Assembly (NCBI GenBank): GCA_017542725.1
Contig: JAFXWR010000299.1
Coordinates: 1-10,607 of the forward strand
DNA length: 10,607 nucleotides
Source: Lachnospiraceae bacterium
GTDB lineage: Bacteria > Bacillota_A > Clostridia > Lachnospirales > Lachnospiraceae
Direction: 5' to 3'
A program made the translations under genes and the position numbers. Numbering within the stretch: position 1 is the stretch's first letter; every line of letters begins with the position of its first letter. Under the pieces are notes generated by a model. The model had not been told where the DNA came from. It did not search any database and saw only the letters and a program-made list of their open reading frames with translations. Shown in pieces: positions 1 to 5,733 of the stretch.

Positions 1-276
1 AATTATGCAACTATCGTAAGTGAAACTGCATCAAGGATAGTTTTAAATGTGAACTGTGCCCATAAACGAGGTGGAGTTTTGTTTGGAAGAACAAATTTCA
101 GAGTAAATGTAGATATATCAAGAAATAGATACCATTGGGTTAGAGCGGATGCGAATTCTTCAACTTTTATATCTGGTGACTATGATGATAGGGACTATTA
201 TTATGATAGAGATCATTATCATAGTCATGATGATGATTATTATTATGAAGATGACCGTATAATAATCATAAGATAA
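1..276 (+). CDS. 3' end of unknown protein with Asp/Tyr/His-rich C-terminus (partial)
   Basis: The reading frame is open from base 1 to the TAA at 274-276, so this is the last 91 residues of a gene that begins outside the window. An internal GTG at 49 could start a 75-residue protein, but no ribosome binding site precedes it and the frame is open upstream. The first half looks like ordinary folded beta-rich sequence. The tail is striking: in a 28-residue stretch encoded at about 178-261 there are 11 Asp, 8 Tyr and 3 His, and the protein ends in a short run of Ile plus Arg. The DNA there is built of GAT/TAT-like triplets. I do not recognise a family. The tail could bind metal or be a surface-exposed low-complexity end. 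The barnase-like gene starts 9 nt after the stop, so the two are probably co-transcribed. Confidence 0.6.
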   Translation, partial: NYATIVSETASRIVLNVNCAHKRGGVLFGRTNFRVNVDISRNRYHWVRADANSSTFISGDYDDRDYYYDRDHYHSHDDDYYYEDDRIIIIR

Positions 277-285
277 GTTTTACAT

Positions 286-792
286 ATGAGTAAAATAATT
301 AAAAATATATATAAGTTATTTTTCCTAATCACAACTTTTGTTTTCTTATTATTTGGACTTTGCTCGTGCAATGCCAAGCAGGATGCAAAGTCTACAAAAG
401 AAGTTACAGCGGAAGTTACAACAGTAGCTAATGTTGTAGATGAAAAAGGCGTTTATACAAGTAAAGAAGAAGTTGCATTATATATTTATACATATAGAAA
501 ACTCCCTAAGAATTTCATAAAGAAAAAAGATGCCGAAAAACTAGGATGGAAAAGAAGTAAGAATAATCTCTTTGAGGTTACAGGTGGATGCAGTATAGGT
601 GGAGATAAGTTTGGAAATTATGAAAAGATACTACCAGTGGTTGATGGAAGAACATATTATGAGTGTGATATAGATTATAAAGGTGGCAAGAGAAATGCTA
701 AGAGAATAGTATATGCAGATGACTTCAATGAAGAATATGGTATGATTTTTTATACAGAAGACCACTACAAAACCTTTACCAAACTATATTAG
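286..792 (+). CDS. Barnase-family ribonuclease, predicted lipoprotein
   Basis: This is a predicted secreted, membrane-anchored guanyl-specific ribonuclease of the barnase/binase (microbial RNase N1/T1) family, 168 aa. Residues 1-27 form a lipoprotein signal peptide (basic start, hydrophobic core about 11-25) with lipobox L-C-S-C, lipidated Cys28. A low-complexity linker runs to about residue 58, then the catalytic domain fills 59-168. By eye alignment to barnase, every catalytic residue is kept: Lys72 (barnase Lys27), Glu126 (Glu73), Arg136 (Arg83), Arg140 (Arg87) and His160 (His102, in TEDHYKTF). The S-I-G-G-D motif is at 103-107. Cys102 and Cys127 are not present in barnase. The ATG at 286 is needed for the signal peptide, but its Shine-Dalgarno is weak, so translation may be coupled to the gene ending at 276. 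The barstar gene directly downstream supports a toxin-inhibitor pair. Anchored rather than free RNase is unusual; activity is inferred from intact residues. Confidence 0.9.
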   Translation: MSKIIKNIYKLFFLITTFVFLLFGLCSCNAKQDAKSTKEVTAEVTTVANVVDEKGVYTSKEEVALYIYTYRKLPKNFIKKKDAEKLGWKRSKNNLFEVTGGCSIGGDKFGNYEKILPVVDGRTYYECDIDYKGGKRNAKRIVYADDFNEEYGMIFYTEDHYKTFTKLY

Positions 793-798
793 CATATA

Positions 799-824
799 GT
801 AGGGGCGAATGCTTGCAGAGCCCG
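799..824 (+). repeat. 26-nt imperfect palindrome, copy 1 (before barstar)
   Basis: The element begins GTAGGGGCGAATG and ends GCAGAGCCCG, and is identical in all 26 positions to the copy at 2001-2026. As RNA it could form an outer GGGC/GCCC stem, an internal loop GAA/GA and a short UG/CA stem closed by a CUUG tetraloop. It starts 6 nt after the barnase stop and ends 9 nt before the barstar ATG, where a Shine-Dalgarno sequence would normally lie. It resembles the small GTAGGGGC...GCCCG palindromes scattered through some bacterial genomes. Confidence 0.85.
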
Positions 825-833
825 AAAATAATT

Positions 834-1100
834 ATGAAAAAGTATATAGTAGATTTTAGAAAAGTAAATAGTATAGCAGAAGCTCACAAAGAACTAAAGG
901 AGTCTCTTAATTTCCCAGATTACTATGGTGAAAACCTTGATGCACTTAATGATTGTTTGTCCGAAATTGAGAGTGAGCATTTAATTTATGTTCTAACTTA
1001 TAAAGAGACACTTGACGGATTTGATGAAATCATGAAAGTTTTTGATGACAACGAGATGAATTATGAAAGAATAATCGAGTTAAGAGATGATAGCCTATAA
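834..1100 (+). CDS. Barstar-family ribonuclease inhibitor
   Basis: This 88-aa cytoplasmic protein is the likely antidote that binds and blocks the upstream barnase-like enzyme. It matches barstar in length (about 90 aa) and along its whole sequence. The binding-helix segment at residues 28-42 (PDYYGENLDALNDCL) is nearly the barstar sequence, with Tyr30, Tyr31, Asp36 and Asp40 matching barstar Tyr29, Tyr30, Asp35 and Asp39; Asp39 is the residue that occupies the barnase active site. Barstar Trp38 is replaced by Asn39, and Cys41 matches Cys40. I chose the ATG at 834 because MKKYIVDF aligns with the barstar N-terminus. A TTG at 813 would extend it into the palindromic repeat. No canonical ribosome binding site precedes the ATG; the repeat at 799-824 ends 9 nt upstream. 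The toxin-then-inhibitor order with a 41-nt gap indicates one transcript. Confidence 0.92.
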   Translation: MKKYIVDFRKVNSIAEAHKELKESLNFPDYYGENLDALNDCLSEIESEHLIYVLTYKETLDGFDEIMKVFDDNEMNYERIIELRDDSL

Positions 1101-1170
1101 TAGGTAATTAAATGCAGTAAGTAATCTTAATAAAGAATAAATATTTTAAAATTAAGGAGTAGTTTTAGAC

Positions 1171-1998
1171 ATGTTTGAAAAAGTAAATCCAAGCCACCCA
1201 GATAAGTTGGCTGATAGAATAGGCGGAGCGATAGTTGACCTAGGATATAAGCTCCAAAAAAATCCCAAGATTGCGGGCGAATGTCTGATAGGGCATGGTG
1301 TTTGCCATATTATAATTGAAACATCTGTCGACTACAATGAAAAAGACATAAAGGAAATAGTTGATAGAATAGCAGATAGTAAAGTTGAACTTGATTTAAA
1401 AGTAGTTCCACAGGACATTTACCTTGCTACAAATCAAAACGATGAAATTAAATGTGGTGACAATGGTATTTTTAAAGCCTGCAAGGTAAGCGACGAAGAA
1501 ATTAAGTTGACTAAAATAGTTGAAAAGCTATATGTTGAAAATCCAACTGATGGCAAGTTTATTTATGATGAAAACACAGACACGTTTATTGCTTGTCAGA
1601 GTAATATAAAAACTGAGAAACTTAAAGAAGAACTTTTGAAAACTGGCATCAAAAACATAATTGTGAACCCGCTGGGTGATTGGACTGGTGGTATAAATGT
1701 TGATACAGGTGCGACAAATAGAAAACTTGGTTCAGACATGGGAAGAGCAGTTACTGGTGGAGGACTTCATTTTAAAGATATAAGTAAGTCGGATGTATCC
1801 GTAAATGTCTACTTACATAAAATTGCAAACGAAGAAGGTTTAAGTGAAGTGACTTGCAAGTGCGCAATTGGTGATAAGAATTTAATTATCAATGGAAAAG
1901 AAGTTAGTTATAAACAAATTACTGATGAGGCATTTGACTACATAAAGAATAAAATTGGCGGATTCGAAAAACTTGCAGAGTGGGGACTTATTCGTTAA
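1171..1998 (+). CDS. Compact S-adenosylmethionine synthetase-like protein
   Basis: Divergent, short homologue of methionine adenosyltransferase (MetK), which makes S-adenosylmethionine from ATP and methionine. It has 275 aa against about 380-400 in the usual enzyme, yet MetK landmarks appear in order: HPDK at 9-12, Glu37 in the A-[CG]-E region, GDNG at 96-99 (GDQG in MetK), D-G-K at 127-129 (MetK Asp163/Lys165 region), GDWTG at 169-173, N-R-K at 183-185 (MetK G-R-K), GGG at 196-198, then Lys202, Asp203, Lys206 and Asp208. The savings appear to be the flexible active-site loop before GDxG, part of the segment after it, and about the last 60 residues. Both classical signature motifs are altered, one losing a residue (GGGLHFKD). 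The start is supported by AAGGAG at 1154-1159. It lies after barstar and before galM, with no clear promoter of its own. Catalysis is plausible but unproven; it may be a paralogue with a changed substrate. Confidence 0.8.
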   Translation: MFEKVNPSHPDKLADRIGGAIVDLGYKLQKNPKIAGECLIGHGVCHIIIETSVDYNEKDIKEIVDRIADSKVELDLKVVPQDIYLATNQNDEIKCGDNGIFKACKVSDEEIKLTKIVEKLYVENPTDGKFIYDENTDTFIACQSNIKTEKLKEELLKTGIKNIIVNPLGDWTGGINVDTGATNRKLGSDMGRAVTGGGLHFKDISKSDVSVNVYLHKIANEEGLSEVTCKCAIGDKNLIINGKEVSYKQITDEAFDYIKNKIGGFEKLAEWGLIR

Positions 1999-2000
1999 TC

Positions 2001-2026
2001 GTAGGGGCGAATGCTTGCAGAGCCCG
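2001..2026 (+). repeat. 26-nt imperfect palindrome, copy 2 (before galM)
   Basis: Identical over 26 nt to 799-824; the flanks differ, so the identity stops at the element ends. It begins 2 nt after the stop codon of the MetK-like gene and ends 13 nt before the galM ATG. Only a weak purine stretch (GAGAAAA, 2031-2037) lies between it and the start codon. Confidence 0.85.
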
Positions 2027-2039
2027 TTTTGAGAAAATT

Positions 2040-3065
2040 ATGAGTAAAATTATTGCAATAGAAAACGAAAAAATAATAGTCAAGTTACTTTCAACAGGCG
2101 CTACCCTCATGTCGTTTTATGTCAAATCCCTTGACATTGACGTAGTACTTGGCTTTGATGACCCAGAAAAATATCTTGCTAAGGGAAATGCTTCTATGGG
2201 AAAGTCTGTTGGGCGCTGCGCCAATAGGATTGGCAATGCAGAATTTATTTTGAATGGTAAAGAATATCATTTGCTCGCGAATAATGGACCAAATTGTCTG
2301 CATGGTGGTGAAGTGAGATTTGGAGATAAGGAGTGGGACTTAAAAGAAAATACCATCACGAAAGCAGTTTTTACTTATGATAGTCCTGATATGGAGTCAG
2401 GATTCCCTGGACATCTTCATGTAGAAGCCACATATGAAGTTATCGATAATGAATTAAGAGTTACTTATACAGGCTTGTCAGATAAGGATACTATTTTTAA
2501 TATGACAAATCATGCCTATTTTAATCTTGACAAGGTAAAGTCCGATATACTTTATCATGAATTAAAAATTCCAGCTTATAAAATTAATCTTAACGATGAA
2601 AACGGAATGGCAATGGAAAAAACTATTGATGTGAATGGAACACCATTTGATTTTAGAAATTTTAAACGTGTAGGCGATGCCATCTCTGCAAATGGTGTGG
2701 TGTTAAATCAATATTGTAAGGGAATAATTGATGGTATAGTTGCAACTGATGGAAGCGACAAGCGACTCATAGATAATCTTGATGTCAACTATATATATGA
2801 GAACAGGATAGAAAAAACACTTTGTATTTTGAAAAATGCAACATTGAAACTTGAAATAAAGAGTGACTTACCTGGTGTACAAGTTTTTACAGGAAAATCA
2901 CTTGATGTTGACGGGAGAGATGGACACTATGGTGCATATGCAGGTATAGCAATGGAGCCGCAGTTCTGTCCAAATGCTATAAATTATAATGATTTTATGA
3001 AACCAATACTAAAGGCAAATGAAAAGGTGTCGCATACTATAAAGTATATTATTGATAAAGTTTAG
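2040..3065 (+). CDS. galM: Aldose 1-epimerase (galactose mutarotase)
   Basis: Interconverts the alpha and beta anomers of galactose so that galactokinase receives its alpha substrate; cytoplasmic, beta-sandwich fold. The 341-aa length is typical. Visible family residues are Arg63 in GRCANRI, His88 in CLHGG, His158 in TNHAYFNL (catalytic acid), Asp248, and catalytic base Glu306 in AMEPQFCPNA. The ATG at 2040 (MSKIIAIENE) is chosen because the frame extends back to a GTG at 1980 only by running through the repeat and overlapping the end of the previous gene. The Shine-Dalgarno is poor. galK follows after 52 nt, so the two form a galactose-entry pair. galT and galE are not in the window, so the rest of the Leloir pathway must be encoded elsewhere or an alternative route used. 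Confidence 0.93.
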   Translation: MSKIIAIENEKIIVKLLSTGATLMSFYVKSLDIDVVLGFDDPEKYLAKGNASMGKSVGRCANRIGNAEFILNGKEYHLLANNGPNCLHGGEVRFGDKEWDLKENTITKAVFTYDSPDMESGFPGHLHVEATYEVIDNELRVTYTGLSDKDTIFNMTNHAYFNLDKVKSDILYHELKIPAYKINLNDENGMAMEKTIDVNGTPFDFRNFKRVGDAISANGVVLNQYCKGIIDGIVATDGSDKRLIDNLDVNYIYENRIEKTLCILKNATLKLEIKSDLPGVQVFTGKSLDVDGRDGHYGAYAGIAMEPQFCPNAINYNDFMKPILKANEKVSHTIKYIIDKV

Positions 3066-3080
3066 ATGGGTGAATACAGT

Positions 3081-3106
3081 GCAGGGGTCGACATTTTGTA
3101 GTCCCG
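3081..3106 (+). repeat. 26-nt imperfect palindrome, diverged copy 3 (before galK)
   Basis: Same length and ends as the copies at 799 and 2001 (G.AGGGG at the left, CCCG at the right), but a different interior: GTCGACATTTTGTAGT. The layout is retained: outer GGG/CCC stem, internal loop TCG/AGT, inner ACA/TGT stem and a TTT loop. It starts 15 nt after the galM stop and ends 11 nt before the galK ATG. The shared ends with changed but still pairing arms indicate the same element family. Confidence 0.7.
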
Positions 3107-3117
3107 AATGGAGCGTC

Positions 3118-4404
3118 ATGACAAGTAGTGAATTAAAAAAATTTATAAATTCTAGTGATTTTGAAAAAGTAGTTCAAGACATTTATTGCACTGCTAAAAA
3201 AGCCGACATAGAAGATGAAAGAGAAAGATATCTAAGAACTCTTGATGAGGCAGTTGCTCTTTATGGTGATGGAGATTATCATATCATATCATCACCTGGT
3301 CGGGTTGAGATTTCTGGAAATCATACTGACCATCAAAGAGGAAATGTAGTAGCGGCAAGTATAAATATTGACAATCTCTGTTTTGTCAAAAAAACTGATG
3401 ACATGAAAGTTTCATTTGCAGATAAAGTATTTGGCAAAAATGAAATTGATATAAGTGACTTATCAGTTCATGAAGATGAAAAAGGAAATACTAAATCAAT
3501 TTTAAGGGGTACAGCTGCAAGATACAAAGAACTAGGATATAGCATAGGTGGATTTGATGCATATCAGGATATGAGAGTTTTAGTCGGGTCAGGACTTTCA
3601 TCAAGTGCATGTTTTGAGATACTTATTACAGAAATTTATAATTATTTTTATAATGAAAATAAAATAGATGCTGTTGAGAGAGCAATAATTTCACAGTGGG
3701 TCGAAAATAAATTTTTTGGCAAACCTTGTGGGCTTATGGATCAGATGGCTATATCAGTAGGCAGTTTTGTGAGCATTGATTTTTATGATAAGGATAAGCC
3801 AAAGATAGAAAAACATAGTTTTTCGTTTGGTGATTATGGGTATCAACTTTTAGTTATAAATACAAAAGCTAATCATGCTGATTTGACAGATGAATATGCG
3901 GCAATTCCTTCAGAGATGGAAGAAGTGGCAAAGTATTTTGGAGTAGAAGTACTATCTCAAGTTGATGAGAATGAATTTTTTAAAGATATTAACAAATTGA
4001 GAGAAACAATCAAAAATGACAGAGCGATTTTAAGAGCTTATCATTATTTCAATGAAAATGATAGAGCGGTAAAATTAAACAAAGCTCTTAAAGAAAGAGA
4101 TATAGATACAGTTTTGGCAATAATGAGCAAGTCGGGAAATTCAAGTTATAAGTATCTCCAAAATGTTTATGCTGCAAGTTCTATAAAAAATCAACCGGTG
4201 GCTATCGCACTGGCTATGAGCAAAAAATATGTTGGTGACAATGGCATTTGCAGAGTTCAAGGTGGTGGATTTGCTGGTACAATACAAGTGATATTGGAAA
4301 ATGACATGGTAAATGAATTTATAGATAATATGGGAGAAATATTTGGAAAAGACGCCATAATGCCTGTCGAGATAAGGAATTCGGGGACAAAGGTTGTAAT
4401 TTAA
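3118..4404 (+). CDS. galK: Galactokinase (GHMP kinase family)
   Basis: Phosphorylates alpha-D-galactose at C1 using ATP, the first committed Leloir step, in the cytoplasm. The 428-aa protein has the N-terminal substrate motif SPGRVEISGNHTDHQRGN (59-76), the ATP-binding GHMP motif VLVGSGLSSSACFE (154-167), the catalytic Asp208 in CGLMDQM, and the C-terminal GHMP motif CRVQGGGFAGT. The usual GEHTDY motif reads GNHTDH here; the Glu that normally contacts galactose is Asn, which I recall as common in clostridial galactokinase-like proteins, so the exact sugar is less certain than the family. The ATG at 3118 has GGAG at 3110-3113; an upstream in-frame start at 3052 would overlap galM and read through the repeat, adding unconserved residues. 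It sits directly behind galM. Confidence 0.9.
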   Translation: MTSSELKKFINSSDFEKVVQDIYCTAKKADIEDERERYLRTLDEAVALYGDGDYHIISSPGRVEISGNHTDHQRGNVVAASINIDNLCFVKKTDDMKVSFADKVFGKNEIDISDLSVHEDEKGNTKSILRGTAARYKELGYSIGGFDAYQDMRVLVGSGLSSSACFEILITEIYNYFYNENKIDAVERAIISQWVENKFFGKPCGLMDQMAISVGSFVSIDFYDKDKPKIEKHSFSFGDYGYQLLVINTKANHADLTDEYAAIPSEMEEVAKYFGVEVLSQVDENEFFKDINKLRETIKNDRAILRAYHYFNENDRAVKLNKALKERDIDTVLAIMSKSGNSSYKYLQNVYAASSIKNQPVAIALAMSKKYVGDNGICRVQGGGFAGTIQVILENDMVNEFIDNMGEIFGKDAIMPVEIRNSGTKVVI

Positions 4405-4436
4405 TTGATTTATCAATTTATATTTGATAATATAAT
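4403..4436 (+). promoter_or_regulatory. Palindrome and possible promoter upstream of desulfoferrodoxin
   Basis: A perfect inverted repeat AATTGAT-TT-ATCAATT spans 4403-4418. It includes a TTGATT (4405-4410) that could be a -35 element, with TAATAT at 4428-4433 (17-nt spacer) or TATAAT at 4431-4436 (20-nt spacer) as -10. A regulator binding the palindrome would cover the -35. It does not fit the PerR box well. The stem has no GC-rich part or T-run, so it is not a good terminator for galK. Confidence 0.35.
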
Positions 4437-4468
4437 TGTACATAATAAAACGTAAAGGAGGAAATGTT

Positions 4469-4837
4469 ATGAGATTTTTCAAATGTGAGAAATGCGGAAA
4501 GATAATTGCACTTGTCAACGAGAAACCATGTCCAACTATGTGTTGTGGAGAGGCTATGAAGGAGTTAGTAGCAAATACTACTGATGCTGCTCAAGAGAAA
4601 CATGTACCTGTTTACAAGGTAGATGGAAATGTAGTTGAAGTTACAGTAGGTTCAGTTGCACATCCAATGACAGAAGAGCATCTCATTGAATGGGTTTCTT
4701 TACAGACAGAACAAGGAAATCAAAGAAAAGTATTAAAGGCTGGACAGGAGCCAAAAGTATGTTTTGCATTATGCCCAGGAGATAAAGTGAAGGCTGTATA
4801 TGCATATTGCAATTTGCATGGTCTTTGGAAGGCTTAA
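4469..4837 (+). CDS. dfx: Desulfoferrodoxin (class I, 2Fe superoxide reductase)
   Basis: Reduces superoxide to hydrogen peroxide in the cytoplasm of anaerobes, taking electrons typically from rubredoxin. The 122-aa protein has two domains. The N-terminal desulforedoxin domain binds a rubredoxin-like iron with Cys6, Cys9, Cys25 and Cys26 (CxxC then CC). The C-terminal neelaredoxin domain has the catalytic iron ligands His45, His65 (AHPM), His71 (EEHLIEW), Cys114 and His117 (CNLHG). Glu43 and Lys44 (EKH) correspond to the family's conserved Glu and Lys near the open iron site. Start at 4469 is set by AAAGGAGG at 4454-4461 and by MRFFKCEKC aligning with the family; a TTG at 4436 would add 11 unconserved residues and include the ribosome binding site. 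A lipoprotein gene follows after 19 nt. The complete ligand set makes this assignment secure. Confidence 0.97.
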   Translation: MRFFKCEKCGKIIALVNEKPCPTMCCGEAMKELVANTTDAAQEKHVPVYKVDGNVVEVTVGSVAHPMTEEHLIEWVSLQTEQGNQRKVLKAGQEPKVCFALCPGDKVKAVYAYCNLHGLWKA

Positions 4838-4856
4838 AATTTAAGAGGAGTTTGTA

Positions 4857-5651
4857 ATGCAGAAGTTTGTTAAGAGTTTATATATTCTAGTTTTAGCCTT
4901 ATTCATATTGTCGGCTTGCCAAGTTTCATCTTCAAGTAAAGTAAGTGTCAATGTAAATGGTGAAAATGTTATTGATGCGAAATCTGGATTTGATTCAGAA
5001 GATCCAAATTTGTTTTCTGTAGATGTAAATACATCAAAGTATAGCAGAATTGATTTTGGTTCACAAAAAGGTAAGCCAATATCATGGTATATTGTCGGAG
5101 ATGATGATGAACATCTGATATTGATGAGCGAAAAAGTTTTGGATGTTCAGAAGTTTGATGTGAAAGAAAAGGTTGCATCTTATATGGATTCGTCTTTGTA
5201 TGAATATTTAAATACAGATTTTGTAAATACTACTTTCTCAGAAGATGAAAGAGCTAAGATGGTATTTGTAAATGACAAGGATAATTGTTTAGTAACCTTG
5301 CCATCAATTGATAATCTCATTGATTTATATGGCGATATGAATTATTTGAAAGATGGTTACTATGGTGCAAAAGATTTTTTTGCAGCGAATAAAGATATTA
5401 TTGCAAAGCCAACTCAAGTCGCAATTGACAACGACATAGACGTATTTGATAATAAGGTTTTTGCCGAGATATTGCAGACAGATGTTGATGATAGATATGA
5501 ATTTGCAAATGGCAGTGTGCCATATTGGATTTTAAATGTTGATGAAGAGACAGGTTATTCATTAAATGTCACATCTACAGGCTATGTGGCTTTAAATGAC
5601 GCAAATACTAACTATATAGGTATAAGGCTTATAATTAGAATTAAAAAATAG
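4857..5651 (+). CDS. Lipoprotein with DUF6273-like domain
   Basis: Predicted surface lipoprotein of 264 aa, function unknown. Signal peptide 1-20 ends in lipobox L-S-A-C with lipidated Cys21, followed by a Ser-rich linker. Residues from about 65 to the end resemble the DUF6273 domain common in clostridial extracellular proteins: FGSQKGKPISWYIV (67-80), the segment SSLYEYLNTDFVNTTFSEDE (112-131), LPSIDNL (148-154), PYWILN (222-227) and the closing NYIGIRLIIRI (252-262). In better known relatives this domain has a pattern of W-Y-v-L, LR.WLN..F and GVRP; here the equivalents are drifted (no GVRPAL ending). Strong AGAGGAG at 4844-4850 fixes the start. It follows desulfoferrodoxin by 19 nt and is likely co-transcribed, although nothing suggests a redox role. 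The dnaJ promoter starts 5 nt after its stop. Confidence 0.75.
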   Translation: MQKFVKSLYILVLALFILSACQVSSSSKVSVNVNGENVIDAKSGFDSEDPNLFSVDVNTSKYSRIDFGSQKGKPISWYIVGDDDEHLILMSEKVLDVQKFDVKEKVASYMDSSLYEYLNTDFVNTTFSEDERAKMVFVNDKDNCLVTLPSIDNLIDLYGDMNYLKDGYYGAKDFFAANKDIIAKPTQVAIDNDIDVFDNKVFAEILQTDVDDRYEFANGSVPYWILNVDEETGYSLNVTSTGYVALNDANTNYIGIRLIIRIKK

Positions 5652-5656
5652 TGGGC

Positions 5657-5685
5657 TTGACAAATTTCTTATAAAGATGTAGAAT
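5657..5685 (+). promoter_or_regulatory. Sigma-A promoter of dnaJ
   Basis: Consensus -35 TTGACA (5657-5662), 17-nt spacer and -10 TAGAAT (5680-5685). The expected start point, about 5691-5693, falls inside the left arm of the CIRCE operator, so a bound repressor would block initiation. No other promoter is needed for dnaJ. Confidence 0.88.
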
Positions 5686-5686
5686 A

Positions 5687-5713
5687 TTAGCACTCGTGGT
5701 AGACGAGTGCTAT
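5687..5713 (+). promoter_or_regulatory. CIRCE operator (HrcA binding site)
   Basis: TTAGCACTC, a 9-nt spacer (GTGGTAGAC) and GAGTGCTAT match the CIRCE consensus TTAGCACTC-N9-GAGTGCTAA at 17 of 18 arm positions. CIRCE is bound by the HrcA repressor, which is released on heat shock. Here it controls dnaJ alone; hrcA, grpE and dnaK are not adjacent. Confidence 0.95.
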
Positions 5714-5733
5714 TTTTATTAAAAAGAGGACTT

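Noticed and set aside
813..833. In-frame TTG start that would lengthen barstar by 7 residues
   Set aside because: It lies inside the palindromic repeat, has no ribosome binding site, and the ATG at 834 aligns with the barstar N-terminus.
1275..1283. GGGCGAATG inside the MetK-like gene, resembling the repeat core
   Set aside because: It is in coding sequence around the conserved A-G-E-C segment, the match stops after 9 nt and there is no right arm; chance similarity.
1980..2039. Upstream extension of galM from a GTG
   Set aside because: It overlaps the previous gene and translates the repeat; the added residues are unlike any mutarotase start.
4411..4440. PerR box upstream of desulfoferrodoxin
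   Set aside because: Sliding the TTATAAT-N-ATTATAA consensus along the AT-rich region gave a match to one half only.
4141..4518. Minus-strand open frame across the end of galK and start of desulfoferrodoxin
   Set aside because: It opposes two clear genes, crosses their control region, has no recognisable domain and is typical of AT-rich shadow frames.
5707..5733. GTG start for dnaJ within the CIRCE right arm
   Set aside because: The family start is [12 protein letters not shown] at 5734, which has its own ribosome binding site.
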